Assembly: GCA_965202995.1 (NCBI GenBank)
Contig: OZ241861.1
Location: 1,922,001-1,986,000, forward strand
DNA length: 64,000 nucleotides
Direction: 5' to 3'
From: UBA2991 sp965202995
Lineage (GTDB): Bacteria > Chloroflexota > Dehalococcoidia > Tepidiformales > Tepidiformaceae
Part shown: positions 18,001 through 26,123 of the stretch, piece after piece
How the letters are laid out: every line of letters begins with the position of its first letter
Position numbering within the stretch: the first letter of the stretch is position 1
Translations under genes and position numbers: made by a program
The notes under the pieces: generated by a model
The model's input: only the letters and a program-made list of their open reading frames with translations
What the model was told of the DNA's origin: nothing
Databases searched by the model: none

Positions 18001-18803
18001 CGGCGGTACTTAACGGAAGTAACAATGCCTGAGCGATTTTTATTGAACACCAAAACGCCACAAGTACTGTGGTCTGCAGGACTAAACATGAGTGCAGGTC
18101 CAGTGCAACTGCTAACGTCAGATGATCGTTTAGGTTTCTCACCAACGCACTTTTCACGTTCACTTTCCGTATCCCCAAAATGCGCCAGTCCCAAAACATG
18201 ACCCAGTTCATGAGCTATTACAGTCACGAGCCCTTCGAACAGCGTATTGGATGCGGACAGAAAGTCAGTGCTTTTCGGGAATGCTACTGACTTAGGGTCT
18301 GTCTGCTCTGTCTTGATGAGAATAGGTACCCTGTTCACAAAGGTACATTTGTTTTCATCGCGATTTTGAATCTCGCTACGATAGACTGGAGTACAAGCCA
18401 GTAATCCAATACCACAATTATAATTCACGCCGTCGATCTCCATTCGAAGATATTTAGTGGCAAGAATGACAATACTGGCAATCCTATCATCGTAAGAAAT
18501 GCCAGTCTCGGGGTCGATCTTTTCCTGGGGACATGCCGTCAGAGGATGGCTAGCGCTCTTGAACTCAAGGACTGGTTTTTCTGTATAATCGCCTCGAATA
18601 TAGAGTGCGGAATTGATAACTCCTATTGCAGTTTGTGTAGCATTGGGATAGTCGCTACACACCGTGATCGGATCACCAAGGATCAAATTGCGAGCGACGA
18701 TTCCGAACAACGAGGAATGATCGGCTTTGGAAGGCTGCACAAAGATAGTGATGCCGACAACCAGAGCAGCAAGAAGAATTGCGTACACGTTCGTCCGCAT
18801 CAT
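15081..18803 (-). CDS. Secreted metzincin-type metalloprotease with Cys/Trp repeat tail (1240 aa)
   Basis: Residues 1-27 are a signal peptide. The zinc site HELGHVLGLAH at about 198-208 fits the metzincin pattern HExxHxxGxxH, and ALMF about 25 residues on is a candidate Met-turn, so an extracellular protease of matrixin/pappalysin type is likely. After a linker come three or four InlB-like repeats (CxL.V...G.V....G.CG...VNAP....Y.F.GW, residues about 440-690). Four copies of a 45-residue repeat follow (about 700-865; key parts TTYxWSAxCxxGTG and AWINTNC), the last one degenerate. Then a Thr/Ala/Pro linker, four more copies (about 990-1180) and a Pro/Thr/Ser tail. The N-terminal third is in AT-richer DNA than the tail. 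The start overlaps the stop of the LRR gene upstream. Two ATGs are adjacent; either may start. Confidence 0.88.
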   Translation of the reverse strand: MMRTNVYAILLAALVVGITIFVQPSKADHSSLFGIVARNLILGDPITVCSDYPNATQTAIGVINSALYIRGDYTEKPVLEFKSASHPLTACPQEKIDPETGISYDDRIASIVILATKYLRMEIDGVNYNCGIGLLACTPVYRSEIQNRDENKCTFVNRVPILIKTEQTDPKSVAFPKSTDFLSASNTLFEGLVTVIAHELGHVLGLAHFGDTESEREKCVGEKPKRSSDVSSCTGPALMFSPADHSTCGVLVFNKNRSGIVTSVKYRRPITNSPDTRLPRDNQTPPDRGTPYAIFTNKDLNAYQRAYQPDVVRGTTSTPVNVRLPSGVAKSIVKSASITPQRGSVGNVEFAWERLIDGIHVEKHFGIFRYTIDPRTGEEGWEELRTSLNEAEGSVIIQNQPSGYRIFAVASVTHAYQTTYDPHGPSVRATVNVGGATAPPTSCALSVDLEPDVAVPEANRSVRETGGCGGRLKVNAPSPTSLYVFTGWGAPCASMGTGACYALATENTVTVKANYVRKCTLAVSAGTGGQAILGSTGTRRWTGACGTQLSGTTAPTATAATLPAPGYVFKDWTAGPIPWTSGCGTSATCTPTVGSRTGTTREFTLRANFTPQCKLNVSVSPSAGSTSSASRTGDCGSSLTVNAPPAASGYEFTGWSLPCSGKGSCAVTVGTSTGTPQTRPVTANYARVGGTYRTTPRILTKYSWSANCNSGTGSDSGTGLATHEAATAAAQAWINTNCSAGGGTSDTSSTTTYGWSAKCRIGTGRGNRSGYASRSAAETAAGAWINTNCPAGGGTSGTSSATTYGWSANCRIGTGRSSGSGYASQSAAETAGQAWINTNCATGGGTARTSATTRWYATITCVDGRSWRIGPAATLAQIIGDARFAIELCATPASGQEDASTATATTAATAAATTAATATPAATATPASTATPASTATPAPTATATATPASAPTPASTATAAATATATAEATATEEPERQSGGFSTFSVTTYNWSARCRSGTGSGSGSGFSSLLAAASAAQSWITANCQGGGTLNTNSTTTYGWTASCTNGTGSDSGSGLTTLLAAASAAQSWIALNCRGGGTLSTSSTTTYGWTASCNSGTGTGSGSGLTTLAAASAAAAVWVASCPAGGGTSSAAPYTITVYDWTASCRSGTGSGSGRGLATQAAATAAARTWIATNCGAQARGADASPTATPSPSASASATPTPSATATATPSPTATATPTPSPSATATPSPSATPTP

Positions 18804-20188
18804 GGCACATCCTCAATATGCGAAGACGCTATTATCTGATCGAGCATGGAGTCGTATTTTGCAGCGCGGGCGGCACGGGATGCTCTGGCCCCTGGTGGAT
18901 CCCCATACTGGTCGGTCGTGTCCCCGGCGCGCCGAGTGATCGGGTAGCCGCTTCCACAATCTGCCCCCGTTTCAAAGTCCAAGCAGAACACAAACCCCTT
19001 ATCATCTCCGGTTTCCCCTTTGCCCTCAAACATCATGCCCGGAGGCGGACAGAATTCAGTCATACACGAACCGCCACTGTGCGCACCCTGTGCTTTGATG
19101 CGCAGCCCTGCTGGCACAGTAAAGACAATAGCCTTGTTTTCACCGGTAGAGATTTCGGTGAAATCCGTAAAGGGAACCTCATAGGTACCCGCCCCAAACG
19201 ACTCACCCAAGTCGATCGCCCCGCCCCTACCTTCTTCGATCGTACCGCTAATGCACGTCTTCAGCTCCAAGTCGACAAGGTCGCGCGTCGCTGCCATCCA
19301 CAGCGGGCCGGGAATGCAGCCCGTGAACGCATTGCCGACGGACAGGGCAAGGCTCGTCAGCGCCGTCAGTCTCCCCAACTGCGTCGGGATGGCCCCCGTC
19401 AGCTTGTTGTCCCCCAGGTCCAGCCGCGTCAGCGCCGTCAGCGCTCCCAGCTGCGTCGGCACCGCGCCCGTCAGTTTGTTGTCCGACAGGTCGAGGCTCG
19501 TGAGTGCCGTCAGCGCTTCCAGCTGCGTGGGGATGACGCCCGTCAGCTTGTTGTCCCCCAAGTCCAGCCGCGTCAGCTTCGTCAGCGCCCCCAGCTGCGT
19601 CGGCACCGCGCCCGTCAGCTCGCTCCCGCCCAAGTCCAACACCTCGAGCGCCGTCAGGTTCCCCAGCTGCGTCGGGACCACCCCGCGCAACGTCCACTCC
19701 CGCGTGAACGGCTGCGACGCCTCCCATCTCCGCGTGCGCGCGTTGAACACCTTCACGCTCTCCCGCGTATCGCTGAAGTCCAACCCGATCACCCGCTGCG
19801 GCGTGCCCCCCAGCGTGACCGTGCGCCAGTGCTTGAGCGGCGAGCGCGCGAACCAGTTCAGCGGATGCGAGTGGTCCCACCACGAGGGCGTGTCGTAGTT
19901 GATCCAGCCGGAGACGCGCAGCGTGGACTGAATCGCCAGCAGCGTATCGCAGTCCGCCGCCAGCCCCGGATTGGACGCGCGCGACACGCCCAGCGCCTTC
20001 GCCGTGCACGTCGGCGGGTTGGCGGGGAGCACGGTCGCGGGCGTCGCGCCGGTGGCCGTCGTCTGCGCCGTCGCGCCGGGGCCGCCGCCGCGCAGCGTCG
20101 CGCCGAGCGTCACGCACGCCGCCAGCGCCACGACCAGCGCCGCCAGCGCCACGACGCGCACGCGCTTCCGCCCCGCCAGTTCGCGCAT
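18800..20188 (-). CDS. Secreted leucine-rich-repeat protein, probable lipoprotein (462 aa)
   Basis: The N-terminus has basic residues and then a hydrophobic stretch with LAAC, a good lipobox, so the protein may be membrane-anchored. Residues about 140-200 form an LRR N-cap region (WRTVTLGGTPQRVIGL) and about 175-300 hold five or six 24-residue repeats (LTALTRLDLGDNKLTGAIPTQLG). The C-terminal 150 residues are Cys-containing and unrecognised. An upstream ATG (20209) overlaps a TAGCAT hexamer at 20214-20209, whereas ATG 20188 has a GGGGGA site at the right distance, so I chose 20188. It is the first gene of a two-gene unit with the metalloprotease. Confidence 0.83.
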   Translation of the reverse strand: MRELAGRKRVRVVALAALVVALAACVTLGATLRGGGPGATAQTTATGATPATVLPANPPTCTAKALGVSRASNPGLAADCDTLLAIQSTLRVSGWINYDTPSWWDHSHPLNWFARSPLKHWRTVTLGGTPQRVIGLDFSDTRESVKVFNARTRRWEASQPFTREWTLRGVVPTQLGNLTALEVLDLGGSELTGAVPTQLGALTKLTRLDLGDNKLTGVIPTQLEALTALTSLDLSDNKLTGAVPTQLGALTALTRLDLGDNKLTGAIPTQLGRLTALTSLALSVGNAFTGCIPGPLWMAATRDLVDLELKTCISGTIEEGRGGAIDLGESFGAGTYEVPFTDFTEISTGENKAIVFTVPAGLRIKAQGAHSGGSCMTEFCPPPGMMFEGKGETGDDKGFVFCLDFETGADCGSGYPITRRAGDTTDQYGDPPGARASRAARAAKYDSMLDQIIASSHIEDVP

Positions 20189-20253
20189 CAGGCATCCCCC
20201 ACGGGCCATGCTACGCCTTTGCCGTGGGGGTTACAACGCTGGCAGGCTCGCGG

Positions 20254-21207
20254 CTAGGCCTCGTCCGCCAGCGCGAGGGCGACGGCGGCGGCGCCCAGCA
20301 GGCCCGCGTCCTCGCCCAGCTCGCTCACGCGCACGGGCGTGCCCGCGGCCGGGCCGTAGGCGTTCGCGGCCATGGCCGCGCGCAGCGACTCCAGCAGCGG
20401 TTCGCCCATGCCCAGCAGGCCGCCGGAGAGGGTCACGACGTCGGGGTTGAGCACGTTCACGAGGCCCGCCAGGCCCACGCCCAGCAGGTGGCCGCCGTTG
20501 CGGATTTCGGCCAGCGCCGCCGTTTCGCCGCGCTCCGCCGCGCGCGCGAGGTCCGCCGCCGCGGGCTCGCGCCCCGCCGTGAGTTCGGCGAGCACGGGGG
20601 CCGCGCCCGTCTCCAGCAGACGCCGGGCGCGGCCCGCGAAGGCCACGCCGCCCGCCAGCGCCTCGAGGCAGCCGCGCGCGCCGCACGCGCAGGCCGGCCC
20701 CGCCGCGTCAATGACGACGTGGCCGATCTCCCCGGCCAGCCCGGCGGCGCCGCGGTGGAGCCGCCCGTCGATGACGATGCCGCCGCCGATGCCGGTGCCG
20801 AGCGTGGCGTGCAGGACGTGGCGCGCGCCGCGGGCCGCGCCGAAGCGGTGCTCGCCGAGGGCGGCGGCGGAGGCGTCGTTCTCGATGGCGGCGGGCAGGC
20901 CCGTGCGCTCGGCCAGGGCGGCGCGCAGGGGCAGGTTGCGGAAGGACGGGACGTTGGGCGAGACGAGCACCATCCCGCGCTCGGCGTCGATGAGCCCGGC
21001 GGCGGCGATGCAGGCCGCCACGGGGGCCTCCGCGGCGTCCGCGCGCACGTCCGCCAGCAGCGCGCCCACGCGCGCCAGCGCCTCGTCCGCCGTGCCCGCG
21101 GCGGGCGTGGGGAGTTCGCGGCGGGCCAGCACCTCGCCGCTTTCGGCGACGAGCGCGGCGCGCAGGTTGGTGCCGCCGAAATCGCCCGCGAGGACGGTGC
21201 GCGCCAT
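20254..21207 (-). CDS. ROK-family sugar kinase (glucokinase-like)
   Basis: ATP-dependent kinase of glucose or a related hexose. The N-terminal phosphate loop GDFGGTNLRAALV (residues 8-20), the ENDASAAALGE stretch (about 109-119) with the catalytic Asp, the GTGIGGGIV ATP loop (about 136-144), the EIGHV motif and the ROK zinc motif CACGARGCLE (about 174-183) are all in order, and 317 residues is the normal length. It is not a NagC-type repressor, because there is no N-terminal winged helix. TAGAGT (21219-21214) lies 6 nt before the ATG, so the transcript is probably leaderless; the promoter region is shared with the divergent PPOX gene. Confidence 0.92.
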   Translation of the reverse strand: MARTVLAGDFGGTNLRAALVAESGEVLARRELPTPAAGTADEALARVGALLADVRADAAEAPVAACIAAAGLIDAERGMVLVSPNVPSFRNLPLRAALAERTGLPAAIENDASAAALGEHRFGAARGARHVLHATLGTGIGGGIVIDGRLHRGAAGLAGEIGHVVIDAAGPACACGARGCLEALAGGVAFAGRARRLLETGAAPVLAELTAGREPAAADLARAAERGETAALAEIRNGGHLLGVGLAGLVNVLNPDVVTLSGGLLGMGEPLLESLRAAMAANAYGPAAGTPVRVSELGEDAGLLGAAAVALALADEA

Positions 21208-21264
21208 GGCCGCACTCTACGCCAGGCTGCGCGCCGTGGCCGCACTCTACGTTAGGCTGCGCGC
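21207..21264. promoter_or_regulatory. Divergent promoter built from a 30-bp tandem duplication
   Basis: The 28 bases at 21207-21234 recur at 21237-21264 with two differences. Each unit carries TAGAGT on the minus strand. The second unit also carries TAGGCT on the plus strand (21253-21258), 6 nt before the PPOX start; in the first unit the plus hexamer reads CAGGCT. The duplication therefore gives one working start for each direction and a spare minus-strand hexamer. Confidence 0.7.
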
Positions 21265-21729
21265 ATGGAACGCTGGCAGGAGCGGCTGCTGGAGGAGGCG
21301 CGTTCGGGCGCGCTCGCCACCATCGCGCGCGACGGCCTGCCGCAGCTGACGCCCGTGTGCTACGCGCTGGCGGAGGGGGCCGTGGCCATCGCCATCGACG
21401 AGAAGCCGAAGCGGGGCGGGGCGCTGGCGCGCGTGCGCAACGTGGAGCGCGATCCGCGCGCGGCGCTGCTCGTGGACCGCTACGAGGAGCGCTGGGAGCG
21501 GCTGGCGTGGGTGCGGTTGGAGGGCGCCGCCGAGGCGCTCGCGCGGGGCGACGAGTGGCCCGCGGCGCTGGCCGCGCTGCGCCGCCGCTATCCGCGCCAC
21601 CGCGCCATGGCGCTGGAGGCGCGCCCGCTCCTGCGCCTGCGCCCGTCGCGCGTCGTGGGCTGGCGCTGGGAAGGCGGCGAACGCGGCGCGACATCCGCAC
21701 GGGAGGCATCGCCATGCGCACCGGCCTGA
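21265..21729 (+). CDS. PPOX-class (F420-type) split-barrel protein (154 aa)
   Basis: Small split-barrel protein of the pyridoxamine-oxidase-like superfamily: an N-terminal helix, GALATIARDGLPQLTPVCYAL (about 14-34) and VRNVERDPRAALLVDRYEERWERLAWVRLEG (about 57-86). This pattern is that of actinobacterial F420-dependent PPOX proteins (the Rv0121-like group), so F420 or flavin is the likely cofactor. It is followed with a 16-base overlap by an LLM-class oxidoreductase, which also often uses F420. TAGGCT lies 6 nt before the ATG. The C-terminal 15 residues overlap the next gene and look unconserved. Confidence 0.82.
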   Translation: MERWQERLLEEARSGALATIARDGLPQLTPVCYALAEGAVAIAIDEKPKRGGALARVRNVERDPRAALLVDRYEERWERLAWVRLEGAAEALARGDEWPAALAALRRRYPRHRAMALEARPLLRLRPSRVVGWRWEGGERGATSAREASPCAPA

Positions 21730-22673
21730 TGATCGAGGGGCAGAACGGCCTCACCTGGGAGCGCTGGCTCCACGTCGCCACGCTCGCCGACCGCCTCGGC
21801 TTCCACTCGCTCTTCCGCTCCGACCACTACTTCACGGGCGAGCGGCGCATGGACTCGCTCGACCCCTGGCTCACCTTCGCGGCCATCGCGCGCGAACCCC
21901 ACGCCTACCGCTTCGGGGCGCTGGTGACGCCCATCACCTTCCGCCGTCCGGTGAACGACGCGCGCATGGCGGCGCAGGTCGACCTGCTCAGCGGGGGGCG
22001 CTTCGCGATGGGGCTGGGCGCGGGCTGGAACGAGGCCGAGCACCGCGCCCAGGGCATCCCCTTCCCGCCGCTGAAGGAGCGCTTCGACCGGCTGGACGAG
22101 GCCGTGCGCCTCATGCGCGCGCTGTGGACCGAGTCGCCCGCCGACTTCGCGGGGCGCTTCTACCGGCTGGAGGGCGCGGAGGGGCTGCCGCGGCCCGCGC
22201 CGGGGCGTCCGCCGGTGATCATCGGCGGGGCGGGCGAGCGCCGCACGCTGCGCATCGCCGCCGAACACGCGGACGAGTGGAACTGCGTGACGGTCACGGA
22301 GCCGGAGGGCTACGCGCGCAAGAGGGCGGCGCTCGAACGCCACTGCGAGGCCGTGGGGCGCGACCCCGGCGGCATCGCGCGCTCCATGATGGTCTTCTGC
22401 CTGGCCGCGCCCAACGAGCGCGCGCTGGCCGCCGTCACGGCCCGCACGATGGCGCACTTCGGCCTCGACCCCGATGCCGACCCGCGCGTCTTCCGCGAGC
22501 GCATGGAGGGGCGCGGCCTGCTCGCCGGGACCACCGACGAGGTGGTGGGGAAGCTGGGCGCGCTGGCGGAGCTGGGGCTGGAGGAGATGGTGTTCCAGCA
22601 TCTCGATTTCGCGTCGGACGAGTTCCCGGAGTACCTGGCGGCCGAGATCGCGCCGCGCGCCGCCGCCCTCTAG
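21714..22673 (+). CDS. LLM-class flavin/F420-dependent oxidoreductase (319 aa)
   Basis: Luciferase-like TIM-barrel oxidoreductase. Typical blocks are LATLADRLGFHSLFRSDHY (about 22-40), the RPVNDARMAAQVDLLSGGRF block (about 80-99), GLGAGWNEAEH (about 102-112) and PVIIGGAGERRTLRIAAEHADEWN (about 167-190). It would use F420 or FMN; the substrate is unknown. The ATG has GGGAGG 7 nt upstream and lies inside the end of the PPOX gene, so the two are co-transcribed. Its stop shares the tetranucleotide CTAG (22670-22673) with the convergent topA stop. Confidence 0.88.
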   Translation: MRTGLMIEGQNGLTWERWLHVATLADRLGFHSLFRSDHYFTGERRMDSLDPWLTFAAIAREPHAYRFGALVTPITFRRPVNDARMAAQVDLLSGGRFAMGLGAGWNEAEHRAQGIPFPPLKERFDRLDEAVRLMRALWTESPADFAGRFYRLEGAEGLPRPAPGRPPVIIGGAGERRTLRIAAEHADEWNCVTVTEPEGYARKRAALERHCEAVGRDPGGIARSMMVFCLAAPNERALAAVTARTMAHFGLDPDADPRVFRERMEGRGLLAGTTDEVVGKLGALAELGLEEMVFQHLDFASDEFPEYLAAEIAPRAAAL

Positions 22674-25027
22674 CCCGCGCGGCGGCGGCGCGCGCCCGCG
22701 CCCCCCGAACGGCGCGTCCCGCGTCCGCGGCTGGCGCGCTCCCGCGCCTTTGCGGCGGCGGCGGCGCGCTCCTCCGCGTCGCGCACGGGCGACATGGCGT
22801 CCGGCTCGATGCTGTTCGTGGTGTAGGTGCAGGCGGGGTAGTTCCAGCAGCCGTAGAAGACGCCGCGCCCGCGTCCGCGCATGCGCTTGGCCACCAGCTG
22901 GCCGTTCTCCGGCTCCTCCGGGCAGGCCACGCCCACGGGCGCGCTGGAGCGGAAGTCGCACTCCCCGGCCTCGCGCCGCACGCAATCGAGGTACTCGCCG
23001 TAGGGGCCGTTCCGCAGCTCCGTGGCGGCCCCGCAGCGGGGGCAGGCCCACTCCGAGGCGCGCGGCGCGGGTTGCGGTTGCGGCTCGCCCTCCGCCGTGA
23101 GGGGCATGGAGTTGCGGCAGTCGGGGAAGCGCGAGCAGCCGAGGAACTTGCCGGTGCGGCTCCAGCGCACGAGCATCTTCCCCTCCCCGCAGCCCGGGCA
23201 GACGATGTCCGTCTCCTCCACCTGCTTGTCCGCCTCCCGCTTGGCCGTGGCGAGGGCCTCGTCGAACGGCCCCCAGAATTCGCGCACGACGGCGTCGTAG
23301 CGCTGGCCGCCGTCGGCGATGGCGTCCAGCTCGCCCTCGATTTCGCTGGTGAAGGGCACGGCCACGTAGCGGTCCATGTGCGCGACGAGCAGGTCGTTGA
23401 CGGTGAAGCCCAGCTCCTGGGGCACGAGCTGGCGGCCCTCGCGCGCCACGTAGGCGCGGTTGAGCACCTTCTGCACGATGGAGGCGTAGGTGCTGGGCCG
23501 CCCGATGCCCTCTTCCTCCAGCGCCTTCACGAGCGTGGCCTCGGTGAAGCGCGGGGGCGGCTCCGTGAAGTGCTGCGCGGCGTCCACGGAGCGGCGTTCG
23601 AGGGCGTCGCCCGCCGCCAGGTCGGGGATGGACGCGGCGGTGTCGCCGTCCGCCGCGTCCTCCTCGCCGGGGTGGATGCCGTGGGCCGCGAGGTGGCCGG
23701 CGAAGACGAGGCGCTGGGCGCTGGCGCGGAAGCCGCCGCGCGCCTCGCCGCCCTCGCGCGCCTCGATCTCGGCGGCGGTCGTGGCGTAGCGGGCGTCGGC
23801 CATCTGGCTGGCCATGAAGCGCTCCCAGATGAGCGTGTAGGCGCGCAGCTGGTCGCGGTCGAGCGCGTTTCGCAGCGTGTCCGGGGCGCGCGCGGGCGAG
23901 GTGGGGCGGATGGCCTCGTGCGCCTCCTGCGCGCCCCGCGCCCGCGAGCGGTAGACGCGCTCCTTCTCCGGCACGAACGCCTCGCCCCAGCGTTCGGCGG
24001 CCCAGGCGCGCGCCTCCCGCCGCGCCACGGGCGAGACGCTGAGCGAGTCCGTGCGCATGTAGGTGATGAGGCCCGTCGCTCCCTCGCCCGGGAGGCGCAC
24101 GCCCTCGTAGAGCTGCTGCGCCAGGGCCATCGCCCGCTGCGCGCCCATGCCCAGCCGGTTGTTGGCCGCCTGCTGGTAGGTGCTCGTGGTGAAGGGCGGC
24201 AGGGGACGGCGCTTGCGCTCGCCCGTCTTCACGGACGTCACGGCGAAGTGCGAGCGCCGCAGCGCGGCCAGCAGGGCGTTGGCCGCGGCCTCGTCGGGCA
24301 GGTCGCGCTTCTCGTCCAGCTTCTTCACGCCCGGCAGGGAGACGAGGCGCGCCTCGAAGGCCTCGCCGTCTTTCGCCAGCAGCGCGGCGACGGTCCAGTA
24401 CTCGCGCGGCGTGAACGCCTGGATTTCGCGCTCGCGCTCCACGATGAGGCGCAGGGCGACGCTCTGCACGCGGCCCGCGCTGGCGTGGCGCGCCACCTTG
24501 CCGCCCACGAACCAGGTGAGGGGGTAGCCGATGAGGCGGTCGAGCACGCGGCGCGTCTCCTGCGCCTCGATGAGCCCGCGGTTGAGCTCGCCCGGGTCGC
24601 GGAAGGCGGCCTCGATGGCGGGCTTCGTGATCTCGTGGAAGACGACGCGATGCGCCTTGCCGGCGGGGATCTCCGCCGCCTCCGCGATGTGCCACGCGAT
24701 GGCCTCCCCCTCGCGGTCGGCGTCCGTCGAGAGGTAGACGCGCTCGGCCCGGCGGGCCGCGGCCTTGATCTCCCGCACCACGTCCTTCTTGTCGTCCAGC
24801 ACCACGTAGGTGGGCGCGAAGGAGCCGCCCTTCACGTCCACGCCGTAGCCGCGCACGGGCAGGTCGCGCACGTGGCCGACGGAGGCGATGACGCGGTAGC
24901 CCGCGCCGAGGATGCCCTCGATCGTGCGCGCCTTCGCGGGCGACTCGACGATGACGAGGTTGGGCGCGTCGCCGTTCGCGGACGCGCGCGCCCGCTTCGC
25001 CGTGGTCGCCGTCGCCCGTTTCGGCAT
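22670..25027 (-). CDS. topA: DNA topoisomerase I
   Basis: Type IA topoisomerase that relaxes negative supercoils. The TOPRIM domain begins NLVIVESPAKARTIEG (about 23-38) and carries STDADREGEAIAWH (about 100-113). The catalytic tyrosine is in TGLITYMRTDS (about 320-330). Three zinc ribbons close the protein: CPGC...GCSRFPDC, CPRC...DCVRREAGEC and a third that keeps only CP...GCWNYPAC, followed by an Arg-rich tail. The 785-residue length is normal. GAGGAG is 7 nt before the ATG, and a TTGACA promoter lies about 70 bp upstream. Confidence 0.96.
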   Translation of the reverse strand: MPKRATATTAKRARASANGDAPNLVIVESPAKARTIEGILGAGYRVIASVGHVRDLPVRGYGVDVKGGSFAPTYVVLDDKKDVVREIKAAARRAERVYLSTDADREGEAIAWHIAEAAEIPAGKAHRVVFHEITKPAIEAAFRDPGELNRGLIEAQETRRVLDRLIGYPLTWFVGGKVARHASAGRVQSVALRLIVEREREIQAFTPREYWTVAALLAKDGEAFEARLVSLPGVKKLDEKRDLPDEAAANALLAALRRSHFAVTSVKTGERKRRPLPPFTTSTYQQAANNRLGMGAQRAMALAQQLYEGVRLPGEGATGLITYMRTDSLSVSPVARREARAWAAERWGEAFVPEKERVYRSRARGAQEAHEAIRPTSPARAPDTLRNALDRDQLRAYTLIWERFMASQMADARYATTAAEIEAREGGEARGGFRASAQRLVFAGHLAAHGIHPGEEDAADGDTAASIPDLAAGDALERRSVDAAQHFTEPPPRFTEATLVKALEEEGIGRPSTYASIVQKVLNRAYVAREGRQLVPQELGFTVNDLLVAHMDRYVAVPFTSEIEGELDAIADGGQRYDAVVREFWGPFDEALATAKREADKQVEETDIVCPGCGEGKMLVRWSRTGKFLGCSRFPDCRNSMPLTAEGEPQPQPAPRASEWACPRCGAATELRNGPYGEYLDCVRREAGECDFRSSAPVGVACPEEPENGQLVAKRMRGRGRGVFYGCWNYPACTYTTNSIEPDAMSPVRDAEERAAAAAKARERASRGRGTRRSGGAGARRRRAG

Positions 25028-25074
25028 GGCCGCGCTCCTCGCGCGCGCCCGTCGCGGAGCGCGCCGCGCCCGTG

Positions 25075-25104
25075 AGCGTGGAAGGCGATGGGCGGCTGTG
25101 TCAA
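25075..25104 (-). promoter_or_regulatory. Sigma70-type promoter of topA
   Basis: On the minus strand a perfect -35 TTGACA (25104-25099) is followed after 18 bp by CACGCT (25080-25075). It directs transcription to topA with a leader of about 40 nt and is one of the few places in the window where a recognisable -35 is present. Confidence 0.5.
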
Positions 25105-25160
25105 GGCGGCCCGCCCGCGGAACCGTCGATCCTAACCCCGCGCGGCGCTATCCTCGGCGC

Positions 25161-26123
25161 ATGTCCGCCGTCGCCGCGACGCCCGCGCACAAGACCGCCG
25201 GGGCCTTCCTCGACGCTTACCTGCGCGAGCTGGAGGCGGTGGGCGGGCGCTCGCCCCACACCATCCGCAACTACCGCAACGACGTCGGCCACTTCCTGCG
25301 CGCCTGCGCGGAGAAGGGCGTGGATGCGCTGGCCATCGACCGCGCGCGCTTCCGCGCCTATCTGGGCGAGCTGCGCGAGGCGGGCATCGTCCCCGCGTCC
25401 GTGGCCCGCCGCACGACCACCATTCACGGCTTCTACCGCTTCCTGCAGCGCGAGGGGGCCACGGAGCGGGACCTGCTCTACGGCGTGGCCCTGCCGAAGA
25501 AGCCGAAGCGGCTGCCGAAGGTGGTGGAGCCGCCCCACCTGCGCGCGCTCATCGACGCGCCCGACGCGGCCACGCCGTCGGGCGCGCGCGACCGCGCCAT
25601 CCTCGAACTGCTCTACGGCGCGGGCGTGCGCATCTCCGAGCTGACGGGCCTCGACGTGGCCGCGCTGGACATGGTCGAGGGGCGCGCCATCGTGCGCGGC
25701 AAGGGCGCCAAAGAGCGCGTCGCGCTCTTCGGCGAGCCCGCCGCGCGCGCCCTGGAGGCCTGGCTGGAGCGGGGGCGTCCGGCGCTCGTGAAGGGCGCGC
25801 AGGCGGCGCTCTTCCTGAACCGCAGCGGCGGGCGCATGTCGGATCGCGCGGTGCAGATGCTGGTGCGCCGCCACGCGCTGGCGGCGGGCATCCCGCGCGA
25901 GGTGCACCCCCACCTGCTGCGCCACACCTTCGCCACGCACCTGCTGGACGGGGGCGCGGACATCCGCATCGTGCAGGACCTGCTGGGCCACCGCTCCGCC
26001 GCCACCACGCAGATCTACACGCACGTGAGCCGCGCGCGGCAGGCGGAGGTGACGGAGGAGGCCTGGGCGGAGCTGGGCGCGAAGGCGCTGGAGCGCGCCC
26101 GCGCGGGCCGTCGCGCCTCGTGA
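25161..26123 (+). CDS. Tyrosine recombinase XerC/XerD-like
   Basis: Site-specific recombinase, most likely for resolving chromosome dimers at dif. The N-terminal SAM-like domain (AFLDAYLRELEAVGGRSPHT) and the catalytic domain are complete: Arg in YGAGVRISELTGL (about 155-167), Lys in GKGAKERV (about 186-193), HLLRHTFATHLL (about 253-264), and GHRSAATTQIYTHVS (about 277-291) with the Tyr nucleophile. 320 residues is slightly long for XerC/D because of the N-terminus. TATCCT (25149-25154) lies 6 nt before the ATG, a leaderless start. The chromosomal operon context argues against a mobile-element integrase. Confidence 0.92.
   Translation: MSAVAATPAHKTAGAFLDAYLRELEAVGGRSPHTIRNYRNDVGHFLRACAEKGVDALAIDRARFRAYLGELREAGIVPASVARRTTTIHGFYRFLQREGATERDLLYGVALPKKPKRLPKVVEPPHLRALIDAPDAATPSGARDRAILELLYGAGVRISELTGLDVAALDMVEGRAIVRGKGAKERVALFGEPAARALEAWLERGRPALVKGAQAALFLNRSGGRMSDRAVQMLVRRHALAAGIPREVHPHLLRHTFATHLLDGGADIRIVQDLLGHRSAATTQIYTHVSRARQAEVTEEAWAELGAKALERARAGRRAS

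Noticed and set aside
25161..26123. Phage or element integrase
   Set aside because: Gene order with aroQ, pepP and efp, and the lack of element genes or att-like repeats nearby, fit a housekeeping Xer recombinase.
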